NCBI RefSeq assembly: GCF_028858725.1 | Contig: NC_084771.1 | Coordinates: forward strand, 7,964,915 to 8,028,914 | Direction of reading: 5' to 3' | Source: Colius striatus | Taxonomy: Eukaryota; Chordata; Aves; Coliiformes; Coliidae | DNA: 64,000 nucleotides | Part shown: positions 45,149-57,681 of the stretch, piece by piece | Layout of the letters: every line of letters begins with the position of its first letter | Position numbering within the stretch: the first letter of the stretch is position 1 | Made by a program: the position numbers and the translations under genes | The notes under the pieces: model-generated | Told to the model about the DNA's origin: nothing | Database searches by the model: none | The model's input: the letters and a program-made list of their open reading frames with translations, nothing else

Positions 45149-46790
45149 ATTTCTACATTACTTGTAATGCAGAACCTAAATTTGAAGTGATTTTAAATGT
45201 ACATTTCAGTCCCTGACGATCAAAAAGACCCAGACCATGCAATTGCCCCAACACTGCAAGCTGTCATCAGTACAGAAATGTGACACGGTGAACACAAAGC
45301 TCAAGGCAACACCCTGGAGTCTGCTGTAGGAGAACTGCACATGGAAAAATCCTGCATAGTTTTGGGCTTCTAGTGAATAATCTGTAATTTTAAGTCAAAA
45401 TACAATCCAAACATCAAGATACAATCCAAATGTCAGTGATTTTTCAGACCATAGTTAATTCAGCATCCATAAAAAGCGCAAGATAACAGGATACAGGAAA
45501 TGCTGACGTTTCCTTCTCCCTTCCCCATTACCTCCTGTGAACCCAGACAGAAGACAAAATTAGGAGTTAGGATACTCCAGTTCATTAAGCTAAAAATAAA
45601 AAGCAAAATCAAAACAAACAAACCAACCCCTCACATCCCCTCCCTCGGCCCATCTGTGCACGAATCCCATCAGTCCACAGACAACCGCCGAATCCTTGTT
45701 CAGTTACCTGTAACCTGGTATAGAAGGGACAGTGTTCAGGGGGAAATAAACACAAAAAGGAAAACTCCTGATGTCCTTGCAGGACTGCAGATTATCAACA
45801 GTGGGAGAAATACCACAGCCTGACTGTTTATAACTTCCTCTGATGTTACTTCACTCAGGAAGGGTCTGCAATAAAACTGAGATTATACGGATTTCTCCTA
45901 TATTGCCATCACAATGGCAGAACCCACTGCTAAAAACCACACTCCTCGTTTGCAAAGGCATTTCAAGGTAACTGCTACAAGCACACAGCCACAAAATGCA
46001 GCATAACAGGATACCCAAGACTGCCAAAGAAATCAGCTCACTCTGCGTGCCAATTGCTTTCCGGGTCTGCTCCAGTAACAACTTTAGGAGCCAAATGGGA
46101 CTGCACAGGTGCAAGAGCTAGACATGCCCTCTGAAGTTTAAACTGGTGTCAGGTCTGTCCAAATACACTTAACCACCTTAGCATGTTACTTTTTTCCTGA
46201 ATAGAATAATATTCCATCCCATTTGTCAGATTCTTAATCACCTCTGCCAAGGACACAAGCTCATCTGAGCGCAGGTAACTGTTCCACCCCCACACCTGCC
46301 TGGTAACACTGCCAGGCAACATGCTGAAATTAAAGCAGCAGTTTCTTTCACTTTTCATCTTTCCCATTTTTAGAAGTTTAGAGGTTAGATCTAAGGTTTA
46401 AGAGCCATAGCAGGAATTCACTATCTGTAGGCAGGTTGAAAACGCTTTATCTCTGTGCATAGTCTCAATTCCTTTCATCTAAGAACCGAAAAGATGTCAG
46501 AAATTAGCACTTAACACAAAGGGGAAACCCCTGCCCCAAAAAAGCAAATACATCTGCATTCAAATGTCGAACTACCCAAAACAACCAGCTGTAGAAAAAC
46601 ATGTTCTGAAACAAGTCCCAATACCACCTGCAATTTAAAATAAGCATTCAAAGTTTCTATCCTAAGTCTCCTACACTGGCTGGCACATTCAGTCTCTGAG
46701 GCTCTGTCTGCACCAGGGAGCAGCACAGTGGAGCTGGTGCAAATTGAGAAGCAGAGCACCAACATCCACATGGCTTTTAGAATCCTTAAT

Positions 46791-46848
46791 CACTGAATCA
46801 CAGAATCTTAAAGGTTAAAAAGGACCTTGAAAGATCATCCAGTTTGAA
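46791..46848 (-). mobile_element. CR1 3' tail remnant in intron 1
   Basis: gaatcacagaatcttaaagg and aagatcatccagt. Confidence 0.8.
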
Positions 46849-48462
46849 GAAACAAATTGTTTTATACTGTTAATGACAATCTCCAAAAACAGCAAACACA
46901 GCCTCATGTCTTGGCAGCAATCACCATATGGTCAGGGAAAATGGAAGTACTTAAAGAAATGAAACCATTTCAATAACTCTTGGGCAGTTTCACCAAGCTC
47001 TGATGCTAACAGGTTACTGTACAGCTGGGCTCAGATGGCTGGAAGTGGCAGAACACCAAGGACAGAGGGTAACATCTCACTGCACACTGATGCACTTCAC
47101 AAAAAACAAGGCTTTTGATTGCTTTCAGAGCACAGCTTCAGTCCTTGACAACACTGATAAGACAGCAGCAAAAGATATTGAATGAATATGGGACTCAACT
47201 CCTCCTCACTTTAACAGGTAAGGTCTTTCAAAGGAAGTAAACCACTCCCACTGAACATGATATCAAAGGGTTTGAAATATCAAATATGATATCAAAAATA
47301 GAGTATCAGAAGGCTACATTTCACTGAAGGAAGCAGGTGGTATTTGGGTAAATAAAAAGAGAATTCCTGAAAAGTTATTACACGCTCAGCACAATTTCCT
47401 GAAAAACACAACAAAGAAATGGAGATCTATCTTGAAAAGCCATTACCCACAGCCTCTCACTGCCGGCCTGGCAGCAAGGCATCCAGCTCTGCTCCAGCTC
47501 TGCACAACTCTCACGCCACAGGGGCTGCTGCAAGGGAGGGAGAGGGTCAGGGCAACCACTGCATGGACAGAGAGGGACACCCAAGGATCCCAAACCCACC
47601 CTCATCCACATCTCTCATAGTCAAAGTCCTACCAAGCCTCACAGCTTCCCTCAAACCCTGTCACCAACACTGGGGGTTCTCTGAACCCTTGGTTATACCC
47701 CAAACCAAGTTAGCCTGGAGAGGCAAACCCAGCTAAGAGCTGTACGTGACCCAAAAAAGGAACAATCTACCTACAGATAGACCTGCATCAAAAAGCTTCT
47801 TGGGTCCCTAAAGACCAGCTAGTTCTATCACATGCTGGGCACTAGAAGTTCAGATTGCTGCTTTCCAGTCTCTGTTCCTGGCAGCTAGGTGGGTTTAAGA
47901 TTAACCCTCTACTAATTACCCATGCGGTCAGGGGGCAAAAAATGAAGACAAAAGTGTTTGCACTAAGAATTCACAGGCAGCACTGACATTCAAGCTGAGC
48001 TCATACACATTTTTAATTCTAGACTAAAAACAAACAAGAAAGATCCCAGCTGCAGGCATTACAGACCAGGCAAATTGTGGAGTTTTCAGTGTTGCAACAG
48101 AATATAGTGAGAATTAGTGAATCAGTATACAAGAATCCACAGCAGAATTTGTACAGGTGTCTTCCAGAGCTTTGTCACCACGCACTGGAGATTTTGGAGT
48201 CAGTATGGAATTAAACAGATTAACTTTTAGAAAGGTTACACTTTGCAAGGATACTTCTGGCCTGATTAATTTCTTTACAGTGGTTCCTATTAGACATCAG
48301 TTAAAGGTCATTTTGCAACCCTTGTTTGAGCTGAAGGATGATTTCAGCAAGACAGTCATTAAAAACCCCAAAGCTGGGCTTAACCATCTCAGAAACAATC
48401 CTTCTGAAACATTGTTTTAGCAAAGCTGAAAGGAGCAACATTTCTAAGTTAACAGAAATCTA

Positions 48463-48517
48463 CACTGGACTAGATGATCTCTAGAGGTCCCTTTCCACTC
48501 CTACCATTCTGTCACTC
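48463..48517 (+). mobile_element. CR1 3' tail remnant in intron 1
   Basis: actggactagatgatctcta through ctaccattctgtc. Confidence 0.85.
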
Positions 48518-49626
48518 AGTGAAACAGCCTGAGCTACTGCTTTCAAAGATTATTTCACACACATCTAAAAAGCTGAAATATTTTGACACTTATTTCATAA
48601 TGTTAAAAAGAGTATTTTCAAACTGAGATCTGTTCCTATTGTAAACACCCAGAGAAGTGCTCCTGAGCCATTCAACACTGTGCAATGTAACACCGCTAAT
48701 CATGCTCACCATATCAAAAAAGAAGGCAGTATTTTCCACTGACAGTCTCACACCACAAAGGCTTCTAAGAAAAACAGAAAATCTTAATGACTGGCCTTCC
48801 AGAAAACAATTACAGCACAGAGCAGCCGGGCCTGACCTCACTTCCTGACATGGCAAAAACCGCTGAGGCTCTGGGAGACTGAAACATTGGCCTTCCCTTT
48901 TCTCCAGCCCAAATTCTTCCCGAGCAGTGCTGCAGTCACCCGGCCCCCGGCCAGCCCCAAGGATCCTCGCTGACCTCCGTGTTCATTGATTCCTGCCTGC
49001 AGTCAGGGCCTGGGCCCGGAAAGCTCAGCCCTTATCCAGCCCTCAAAGAGCCACCACGTTCCTGGAGCACAGGCATGGCAGCTGACTGCAGTCTGTGTGG
49101 GTATTAGCTCATCGTGCCTTAGGCCTGGAAAACATCATGGATTCTCAGGAGACAATTTGAAATGAAAATCTAAATTGGTCTCCAATAACCTCTCTCCAAA
49201 GTGAAAGAAACGCAGCGCTGCTAGGACATGGGGGTAGGTACTAACCAGTGTTTGCTCTTACCGAGCCTCCCGCTGCCACTTGCCAACAGGCAGCTCGGAA
49301 GGAGGCACCACGTTCAATTCACAGTCACTTCAGTGACACAACAGAAGCAACTTTAACACCCTAACAGCAGTAACTCTAAGACAAAACTACAACCAGAGTA
49401 ACTTTTCTGTGCAAGCACATCACTTCTGTTTCAGCCAGGGCTTTGCAAAGGTCACCACTAAACACATGGATGGCTTTACAGACACAGCTTCTCGGTGGGC
49501 AGGAACAATGAATTTGCAATTACTTACGTGCAGGGAACGTAAAAACAAGTTTGTGTTTTCATTAAATGCTTCATAGTACTATACAAGGTCAGAAAAATAA
49601 TATACTGAAAATTACCTTTTTCATGT

Positions 49627-49762
49627 CTCCTTCTCAGGAGGTTTCAAAACCCACCTGGACATGTTCCTGTGCGACCTGATCTAGATGAACCTGCTTCTGC
49701 AGGGGGTTGGATTGGATGATCTTTTAAAGGTCCCTTCCAACCCCTACCATTCTATGATTCTC
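49627..49762 (+). mobile_element. CR1 3' end copy in intron 1
   Basis: tctccttctcaggaggtttc through accattctatgattct, a near-consensus avian CR1 tail. Confidence 0.92.
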
Positions 49763-50075
49763 CTTTAACCATACCAGTAGAATATGAGATTAACTATTGT
49801 GCAAGTGTGGAGCAGCATCATGTATTTGGCAAGTTTTTAAAATTCTGTTATTTCATCTGAAAATATTCTCCTAGTATATTCAAAACCTCTCTCCAAAAAG
49901 ACACCACACAGAAACTAAATGAGGAGGAACACTGGAGACACAAATGAATCGGCTTCATTGCACTGCCCAGAGTGGAAGCTGCAGGGATTTCAGAAACAGT
50001 AGGGAAAAAGAAATCATATTCCCACACAGAAACCATCCCAAAGACTGAACTTTCATTACAGTAAATGCTGGATTT

Positions 50076-50215
50076 CATAGAATCATAGAATGGTGGGGGT
50101 TGGAAAGGACCTTTAGAGATCACCCAGTCCAACCCCCTGCCAAAGCAGGTCCCACCTACATCAGGCCACACGGGAACGTGTGCAGGTGGGTTTTTAAGAC
50201 CTCCAGAGAAGGACT
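50076..50215 (-). mobile_element. CR1 3' end copy in intron 1
   Basis: catagaatcatagaatggtg through gacctccagagaagga, near-consensus. Lies about 0.3 kb from a copy in the opposite orientation. Confidence 0.92.
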
Positions 50216-53200
50216 TAATATGGATTTAATATTAGAAAGTTCTTATTCCTTAAATGGAGACCTTTTTTTCTAACACAGTATGCCTGAGTGAGGAGAATGA
50301 CGTGTCCAGCACCAAAGAGGAAGTCTGATGGCGAGATAGAAATTTAGGTCAGGCTTCCTGATTTCTGCAGTGCCTTATGCAGCCTTTTAACCTGAACAGG
50401 CATTTACATTTATGCAGGAAGCAAATGACTATAATATTGCCATTTATTAAAAGCAGTACTGTATAAATCCCTACAGCTTTAATTATACCATGTCATATTA
50501 ACAGAATTACTAACAAGCATTATATATTACCATACTTAAATATAGTATATTTATTTTCTCTAAATGGGGGAATAAACCCTCCAACAGCCTCATTCCAAGT
50601 AACATAGGAAAGATGAACCCTTATTTATGAGGCCCTAAAAAGCTCTCACTACTCCAGATTGGAAATTCACACCCTGCCCAATTTTGAGGTAGGAAATATT
50701 CTGGAAAAAAAGACACAAGCTGTCTTCTCCCACTCAAGGTTTTCAAATAAACAGGATCAACAAGGTGTTTTAAGCTATCCCAACCCTAAAATAGCTCAGG
50801 ACCACACACGAGACATCGGAGGTGGACTGGTTTACTTTCAGTAAAATCAGGGGAATTAACAGAAGCTCGGTTACACCTTCAGCTCTGAAGAGACCACCAT
50901 CACACCATAAGAGTCATCTGTTCAAATCCAAAGATATGTTTTGATTAAAACGCCGGCAATCGTTTCTAACGTCGCCCCAGTGCCTTAGCTTGGCTCCCAG
51001 CCACGAGGGTGCCACAGCTTTCGTACTGAAAACCTTCTTCATGACTTACCCAACAAATGTGCTCAGTCAAACGTTTTTCACACTTCCAGCTCTAAAAATC
51101 CCATGGCATTTTGATCTAGGTATTGCTAGGACCTCCCAGTTTTGACCTAGGTGAGGTCTGTAAGCCAACAGAACTCAACACAATGCCCACCCCAACCCCA
51201 CAAACACACAGTGAAATGTTCACACACCCTGTGCCAAGTGTTTTCTTCTAGAAACTCTTTTAAAAGCTTCTTTTTTTTGACATCTAAAAAAGTGACAATT
51301 CCAACCCATTTCTATGCATTTTCCCAAATGCTTAACTGCTACTTCAATGCTTCTTCTGAAGTAGTGCTAGTAGTTACCACAGTCAAATATAAAAGTACCC
51401 ACAAGTCTTTTATCACACATGGTCCTTCTGCCCTCACAAGGGCCAGCCAGGAATCAGATCCCTCAGGCCAGTGACCAGAAGGACCTCTGGTAACCTCCTG
51501 ACAGCTGCAGAAAGCTGGCTGGCTCCTAGGGCCACTGACAACAATGATCCATGGAGGAAGAAGTCAAGGTGTACACACTCTGTAGGAGAGCTGGGAGGGG
51601 AGCAACTAGCAAAACTAACAGAAGGGCACTTTTTTTCCCCTAAAGATGATTAAATTAAGTGCTAATGTTTACTTATCAGGGTACTATGAGACCTGACTGG
51701 CCATAGAAGTTTCCCTGAAGGAGTACGACATATCACGGACACAAAATAACCCACAAACCATGCAAGAAACAGCAGACACAGCACACTAGGACACATGGTA
51801 ACTCTGACATAAGTGATAATATCAGCTTCCATCCGGCCTTACCCATCAGGATCAAGTTCCTGATGCCACTGAGACAGGAAAGCAATAAAAAAACCCGCTC
51901 CACTCCACCCTCAAACAGAAATTGCACAAGGAAGTGCCCACAGAACTTCTGAATTCTTTTCTAGCCTGAAACTCTTTCCCTCAAGATTTGAGAACTCTGC
52001 TCCAGAGGGACAAGAAGGGCAAACACCCAGGCTGAGGGGGGCTGCTGACCCTACAGGGTTACGCTCGTTCTCCCAGTGGCTGCAGAACTTGCTGCTCTTC
52101 ACAAGAGAAACTCTGCTGGTGAGAGCTGTGAGCTGGGGAGAAAGTATCTGCCCAGGGCACGTTAGATTTGACCTGATCAGAGCTGTTATTCAGCATGCTC
52201 ACTGGTCACATTAGGGTCATGTCTGTCCTCTTAATGATTGACTTATGAGAACTGTAAAGTTTGTATTAAGTGTTTCCACAATGCAAACATGGCATTACTT
52301 TAGATAAATATTTTCCTTTGTTGTTTTAGTTATTTTGTGTCTTTATGTTTATTGCCAGAAAAGCAGAGTCATATCCTAAGCACTTCTGTGCTGCTTCCCC
52401 AAGTGACCAGTCCCATAAAACACAACCCAGTAGTTCCTGAAAGGTCTTATTCTTGCTTCTAAAACCGTTCAAGAGAATGCAACACCTTAAAGGACTGAGC
52501 CCTTAATGTGTTTCATTCTTCTTTCCAGTTTTTAAAAGTCATGGGATGAAGATCTTTTCCAGCTGTGTCAATGTTGTTTATAAAAAAAAAAAAGGGCAAA
52601 ACTGTTTCTTTCTGCTTCCTTCCACCACTCAGGAAGATGACATGTCCTGGCATACACCAAGCTGCTTGTTTTCATGTCCCAAAGTCACACAAAACATGAA
52701 ATTCTCAAGATTGTATGAAAAAAAAGCTTTTAATCAATGCAATGCAGCAACATATTGATTTTAAATACCATTTTCCAAGTGTGAAGCTGTGTTCCCTGAA
52801 ATTCAAAAACATTGCTCTGGTTGTTCAGGCCTAGAAGGAAGCCAGTTTACTTACACATTAACAACATTCTACTGTAATTCTAAACCCAAATGTCTATCTA
52901 AAGCACCTGGAAGTTATGGAACAAACATAGTCCACTGAAAAGTAGTTGCAAAAAAAACCCCTCCCACCAGTCACAAGGAGAGCACACTGCTGAAGTGAAA
53001 AAAAGATCAAAAAGTCAGAAATGAAAGCCCTACAAAGAACAAAAGTAGAGGCAGTGTCCTCACAAGACTCATGGTGCAGTCGTGATGTTAACAGTGGTGA
53101 TGAACAGATGGAAAGCTAACAGGGTATTTCTTTTGCAATTCAAATACACAGCTCTAGAAAAGCCCATAACTGTCAAGAGCACAGGCCCTGCTTCGTACCC

Positions 53201-54637
53201 AAACATACATCTCGCAGGAATGGCCACAGAGAAACCTTACCTTGTCAGCAAAAAGGTAGCTGGAGTTTGCACCTTGAAGTAACTACAGATCTGAACAGAT
53301 GAAGCAAAATGTTTGAAACTGTGCCAAGATTTACGAGATGGGAGCTGCAAGTGCTCCAAGATGCTGAAGTTCAGGGTAAGCACCTGGGTAACTAAGTGCA
53401 AATATTCCCTATGGGTCTTGAAATGGAATGTAAAATTGAATCATTTTTAATGGTACTTTTCCCCTTAGATGAGTTCTGCCTGTTTATTGATTAGCTTTCT
53501 TCAATTTGAGGGGGTAAAAAGAAAAATCTCTGTTGGGAAGACTGGAAAGAATCCAGAGAGACATCTATTGTATGTGCAGACAAGAGAGCAATACCTTGCT
53601 CACAGCAAGGAATAGATACCTAAGTATTTTTAAAAGCTCCACTTGTAATTTTCAAGTAAGAGATGGCTGAGGAGCAGCCAGCAAAGTGGTAAATCTAAGG
53701 GCACCCTGAGCTTGGCTGGTCTGTTTTGTCCTGTTTCCAAACATGCCACACCACATGTTGCACACACACGTGGATGCCAGCTTACTGTAGCCAACGAAGC
53801 CTCCTGGGATTATGCCAAGGAAGCACCAAACTCCGCTCTTTCTAGTGACAGAGCTGGGTAATACATGTTCTCAAGCTAAGAGAGTACTATGGGGTGGCAG
53901 ACACATGCACAATGTTGGTACAGTTGGTATGATACGACCAAGATGTGATCTAGAGGTTATTTTCTAAATGGTTGCATTCCAAATCTAGAACAACTTCATT
54001 AATCTTGATTCTAAGGGAGAGATGGACCCAACAGTAACAACAGTGTTTCCCAGGAAGGCTCCCAACCATGACACTGGTCAGAGCACTCAGTTGTTAACAA
54101 AATAGAAGTAAAATCAGGACTTTGCAAGATTAATACAAGCAGGAGTTTGCTTTCAGGTTGCTGTCAGCACTAAGGAAAGCAAAGGCTGATTTCCCACTAG
54201 CTCTGCTTCAGAATCAGAGCACGTGCTGGATGCATCCTGTCAACCAACGCAAGGACACACACGAGCTTTTTAATAAGAACTATTTTACAAAACACAGTTC
54301 CAAAAACAAGCATAAGAATACAGCAAAAGCAAAGGATTTCTTCAAGTTGTAGGAGATTACGCAAACTTCAAGTAAGGCAGAATTACTTTGATGCACAGAC
54401 TGAAGGCTGTTTTCCTTGCGCAACACGAGGAGGAGCTCCGGCTTTAACGCTTCAGCTGCACAGCGGATCAAATTAGTCCAGTTAAAACAGGTTATACTTA
54501 AACCACGGGCTCAAACACACCAATAAATTACTTAAATTACCACATCTGAGCAGTATCATGCCAGAAGACCATGTGTATTTTTTTTTTAGTTCATGGAAAA
54601 CGCAAGTATGAGATGACACCTGAGGTGTGAGCAAGCA

Positions 54638-54800
54638 GAGTCTCAAGGGCTGGAAGGGACCTGCAAAGCTCATCCAGTGCAGCCCCCCTGCCAGAGCAGG
54701 GCCACCTAGAGTAGGGCACACAGGAACCCATCCAGCTGGGTTGGAATGTCTCCAGAGAAGGAGACTGCACAGCCCATCTGGGCAGCCCCTTGCACTGCTC
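54638..54800 (-). mobile_element. CR1 3' end copy in intron 1
   Basis: agtctcaagggctggaaggg through gcacagcccatctgggcagc. Confidence 0.88.
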
Positions 54801-55801
54801 GTTGTTTCTGGCAGGCCAGGAACATGCACATGGCCCTTTATCACAGTTCAGCTGATGCACAGTAACACATTGAAATAGTTTACTTCTGTATTTGAGCTGT
54901 ACATATTTACTGGTAATCAGTCTGCTGCAAGTTTAGGGACATTTACATGGACATTTACATAAGAGTTTAAGTGGAAATGATCAGAGTCTTGAAGCATTTA
55001 AGGAGGACAGTTTATCTGGGTGTTAACGTTTACATTTGAAGGAATCTCAGCATTAGAAAGCCAAGTGACAGTTTACAGTACACCAGAAAGTCCTTCACAC
55101 GGCATCTTGCAAAACCCAGCAATTCTTGTAAATAATTATCACCCCTGACATCTTGAAACAGACACAAATATATGCACTGGGAAGCAGAGCAAACCTTCCA
55201 ATGAAAACAGGCACTCTGCTCAATAGTAGCATGTACTGTCTTGCAAGTGCTTGGAGAGTACTCAAGCTCCTCACATCCAGGCACACATTAAAGGCTGCCT
55301 TTATTCCTTCAAGTAACCATAGTGTGCTGAACCCACTGAAGCTATATGTTAATAGTACAGATCCCTTCACTAGTTTGGAACACTTTAATACTCAGCAGAG
55401 CTGAAAGTAACTGACCCCTATTAAAGGGATATCAATGTTGAAGCTATTTAATAAAGGGCATTAAACAGCAGATAAAAATGCTTCATCTAAATGTATAAAC
55501 CCGTATTTAACGTGGTCAAACGATTTTGCTCCCTAAGTACCTATTCACCTCCAGGAGATTTTAGCATCGTTACCTATTTTTCTTTACACCTTGAAAGAAA
55601 TCCATCTGCTGATTGATCTTTTGCTCACACAACACTTTCAACTTCTCTCCCCAGAGACTTGGTTTGTAGTCTCACAACACGCTCTATTCTATGGCGATCA
55701 GATTCTCTGATTTCTTCTGTTGCATCAGACAACTGTGAACCAGGGATGAAAGAGTCTGGGTAGATGGGGTAACCTGCCCTTTGCAAAGTTGAAACTAGCG
55801 T

Positions 55802-55945
55802 AGAATCATAGAATGGTAGAGGTTACAAGGGATCTTTAGAGATCATCCAGTCCAAATCCCCTGCCAAAGCAGGTCCAAGCTAGACCACGTCCCCCAGGAA
55901 CGTGTCCAGGCAGGTTCTGAAGACCTCCAGAGAAGGAGACAAACC
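55802..55945 (-). mobile_element. CR1 3' end copy in intron 1
   Basis: agaatcatagaatggtagag through gacctccagagaaggaga. Confidence 0.9.
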
Positions 55946-56725
55946 CAAAAAGTCTTTTTGGAGAAAGCTTCACAATGGTCTTCAGGACACATCATCTCTT
56001 TAAAAAATGAAAGCAACCACATCACAGGTGACTTCCAATTCACAATCCCTTTATACTGCATCTGCTTATTCTCCTCCCACGTAACACACACCACGGGTCC
56101 ATAAGGGTCTTGCAGTGCTGTACAGCAGAAGAGAATTCGCAGGCATCTTCACTACAGCTGAAAAATTCTCTCTCTCACAAATGCCATACCATGGCAATTC
56201 TGACAGCTTCCTTTCTGCTTTCCAAGCGGGTCAGTTCCACGAACCAATCCATTTGATGGCTGAGGAGCTCAATTCCAGGAGCTCCAGCTTAACTCGATGT
56301 GTGTGAGTAACAGCACCTCGTGGGTCACTTATCAGCACACCACCACCCACTCGAGCTGTTTTCTACACAGGAAATGCAGTTTGCTAAAAACAGAATTGTC
56401 TTTCTGTATCCAAAGGCCAATTATGGAAGTCTCTTTAAGAGAAAACTTCCACCTAAGGGGGTAGGGGGAGAGCAGGAGAAAGTAATGTGAAGATAAAGAT
56501 AAGGTTGCTACCTTATAAAATCAATAATGCTTATGTGGAAATGCTGAACCCCTTCTTACCTTGAGAACTTCATCAGTTCTGCATCCCTTAATTATTTTTT
56601 TCCATTTGAGAATGAGTTACCAAAACGTTCTTCCAGGATTAAAAGAAGAAAAGGAAAAAGAGGAGCCCTAAGTTCAGAAGTCTGTATTATTTCACCTTAA
56701 AGTGTTACTTAGAGGCTTAACAGGA

Positions 56726-57681
56726 TGTCCTGGTTTAGCCAGGAGCAGCTTTTGGCTTGGTAACAGGGGGAGCGGGTTGCAGTGAAGACCCTCCCCCGGC
56801 TCCTAGGTTCAGACCCACCTCCGGCCCGGCTGGGCCAATCTGGCGCCTCTGCGATCACTATTTAGGGGACGGGAATTTGAAATGCGAGTCGGGAGGTGGA
56901 GAGTGATACAAGATGGAGGCCGCCACGCGGACCCTTCAGCCAGAGAGGGAGGAAGGAACGAGAAGCAGTAGACCGGAGACCCCTCTGCAAGCCGTGGCGA
57001 GAATACAAGCTGTGCCCCTGAAACCTATGGAGATTCGTGGCAGGACTGAGAGCCACCAACAGCTCCGTGTGGGTGAGCCCGGACGGGCGGGGGACTGTGT
57101 GGGGAGATGGCCATGGCCCAGGCCGTGTTGGAGAGCCTGCGCGCCGCAGAGCAGCCCCACACGAGAGGCAGAGAGGAGCTGCAGCCTTTGGAATAAGTGG
57201 GCATCGGAGCAGCCCGTGCAAGTCTGCCATGCTTGTGAGTTACCCCACGGACTTGCAGGGAGGACTGGTGTGGAGTTCACCCGTCCTGAGGAGGGACAAA
57301 CGGCAGAAGCTCTCGGAAACCGACTGACTGAACCCCCCACTGCCTGCCCCCCCGAACCGTTCAGGGGGGGGCAAGGTAAAAACACCGGGATCAGGGCTCT
57401 GAACCCGGGAAGAGGGGAGGGGTGGCAAGAAGGTGTTCTTAAAAAGGCTGGTTGGACTCTCCATTGATGTATTACTCTGGGTTGTTTCATTTTGGTTATG
57501 TTTTGGTTGATTTTGCATTAAATTATTTTCTGTTTTCTTCCCCAAAACCGAGTAGCCTGGTCTGTTTTGTCCTGAACCTTAAGCGGCAATTAAGCCCTCC
57601 CTGCCCTCGAGCAATCCTCAGCCTCTTCGGTACTCGAGGCTAATCGTGGCCTTTGTTCCCTGATGGGCCTAAACCACGACA
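56726..57681 (+). mobile_element. solo LTR of an endogenous retrovirus, 956 bp, with 5-bp target duplication
   Basis: Begins TGTCCTGGTTTAG and ends CTAAACCACGACA, near-perfect inverted ends with TG...CA. It is flanked by identical CAGGA at 56721-56725 and 57682-57686. Internally a CCAAT (56835-56839), a TATA-like tatttag (56859-56865) and ATTAAA (57518-57523) lie in plus-strand order. No primer-binding site or internal coding region remains, so it is a recombined solo LTR. It is antisense to FNDC3C1. I cannot assign the family without a repeat library. Confidence 0.9.

Noticed and set aside
56913-57490. Open frames of 184 codons on both strands inside the LTR
   Set aside because: They lie wholly within the solo LTR, overlap each other and lack any recognisable retroviral or cellular domain; GC-rich chance frames.
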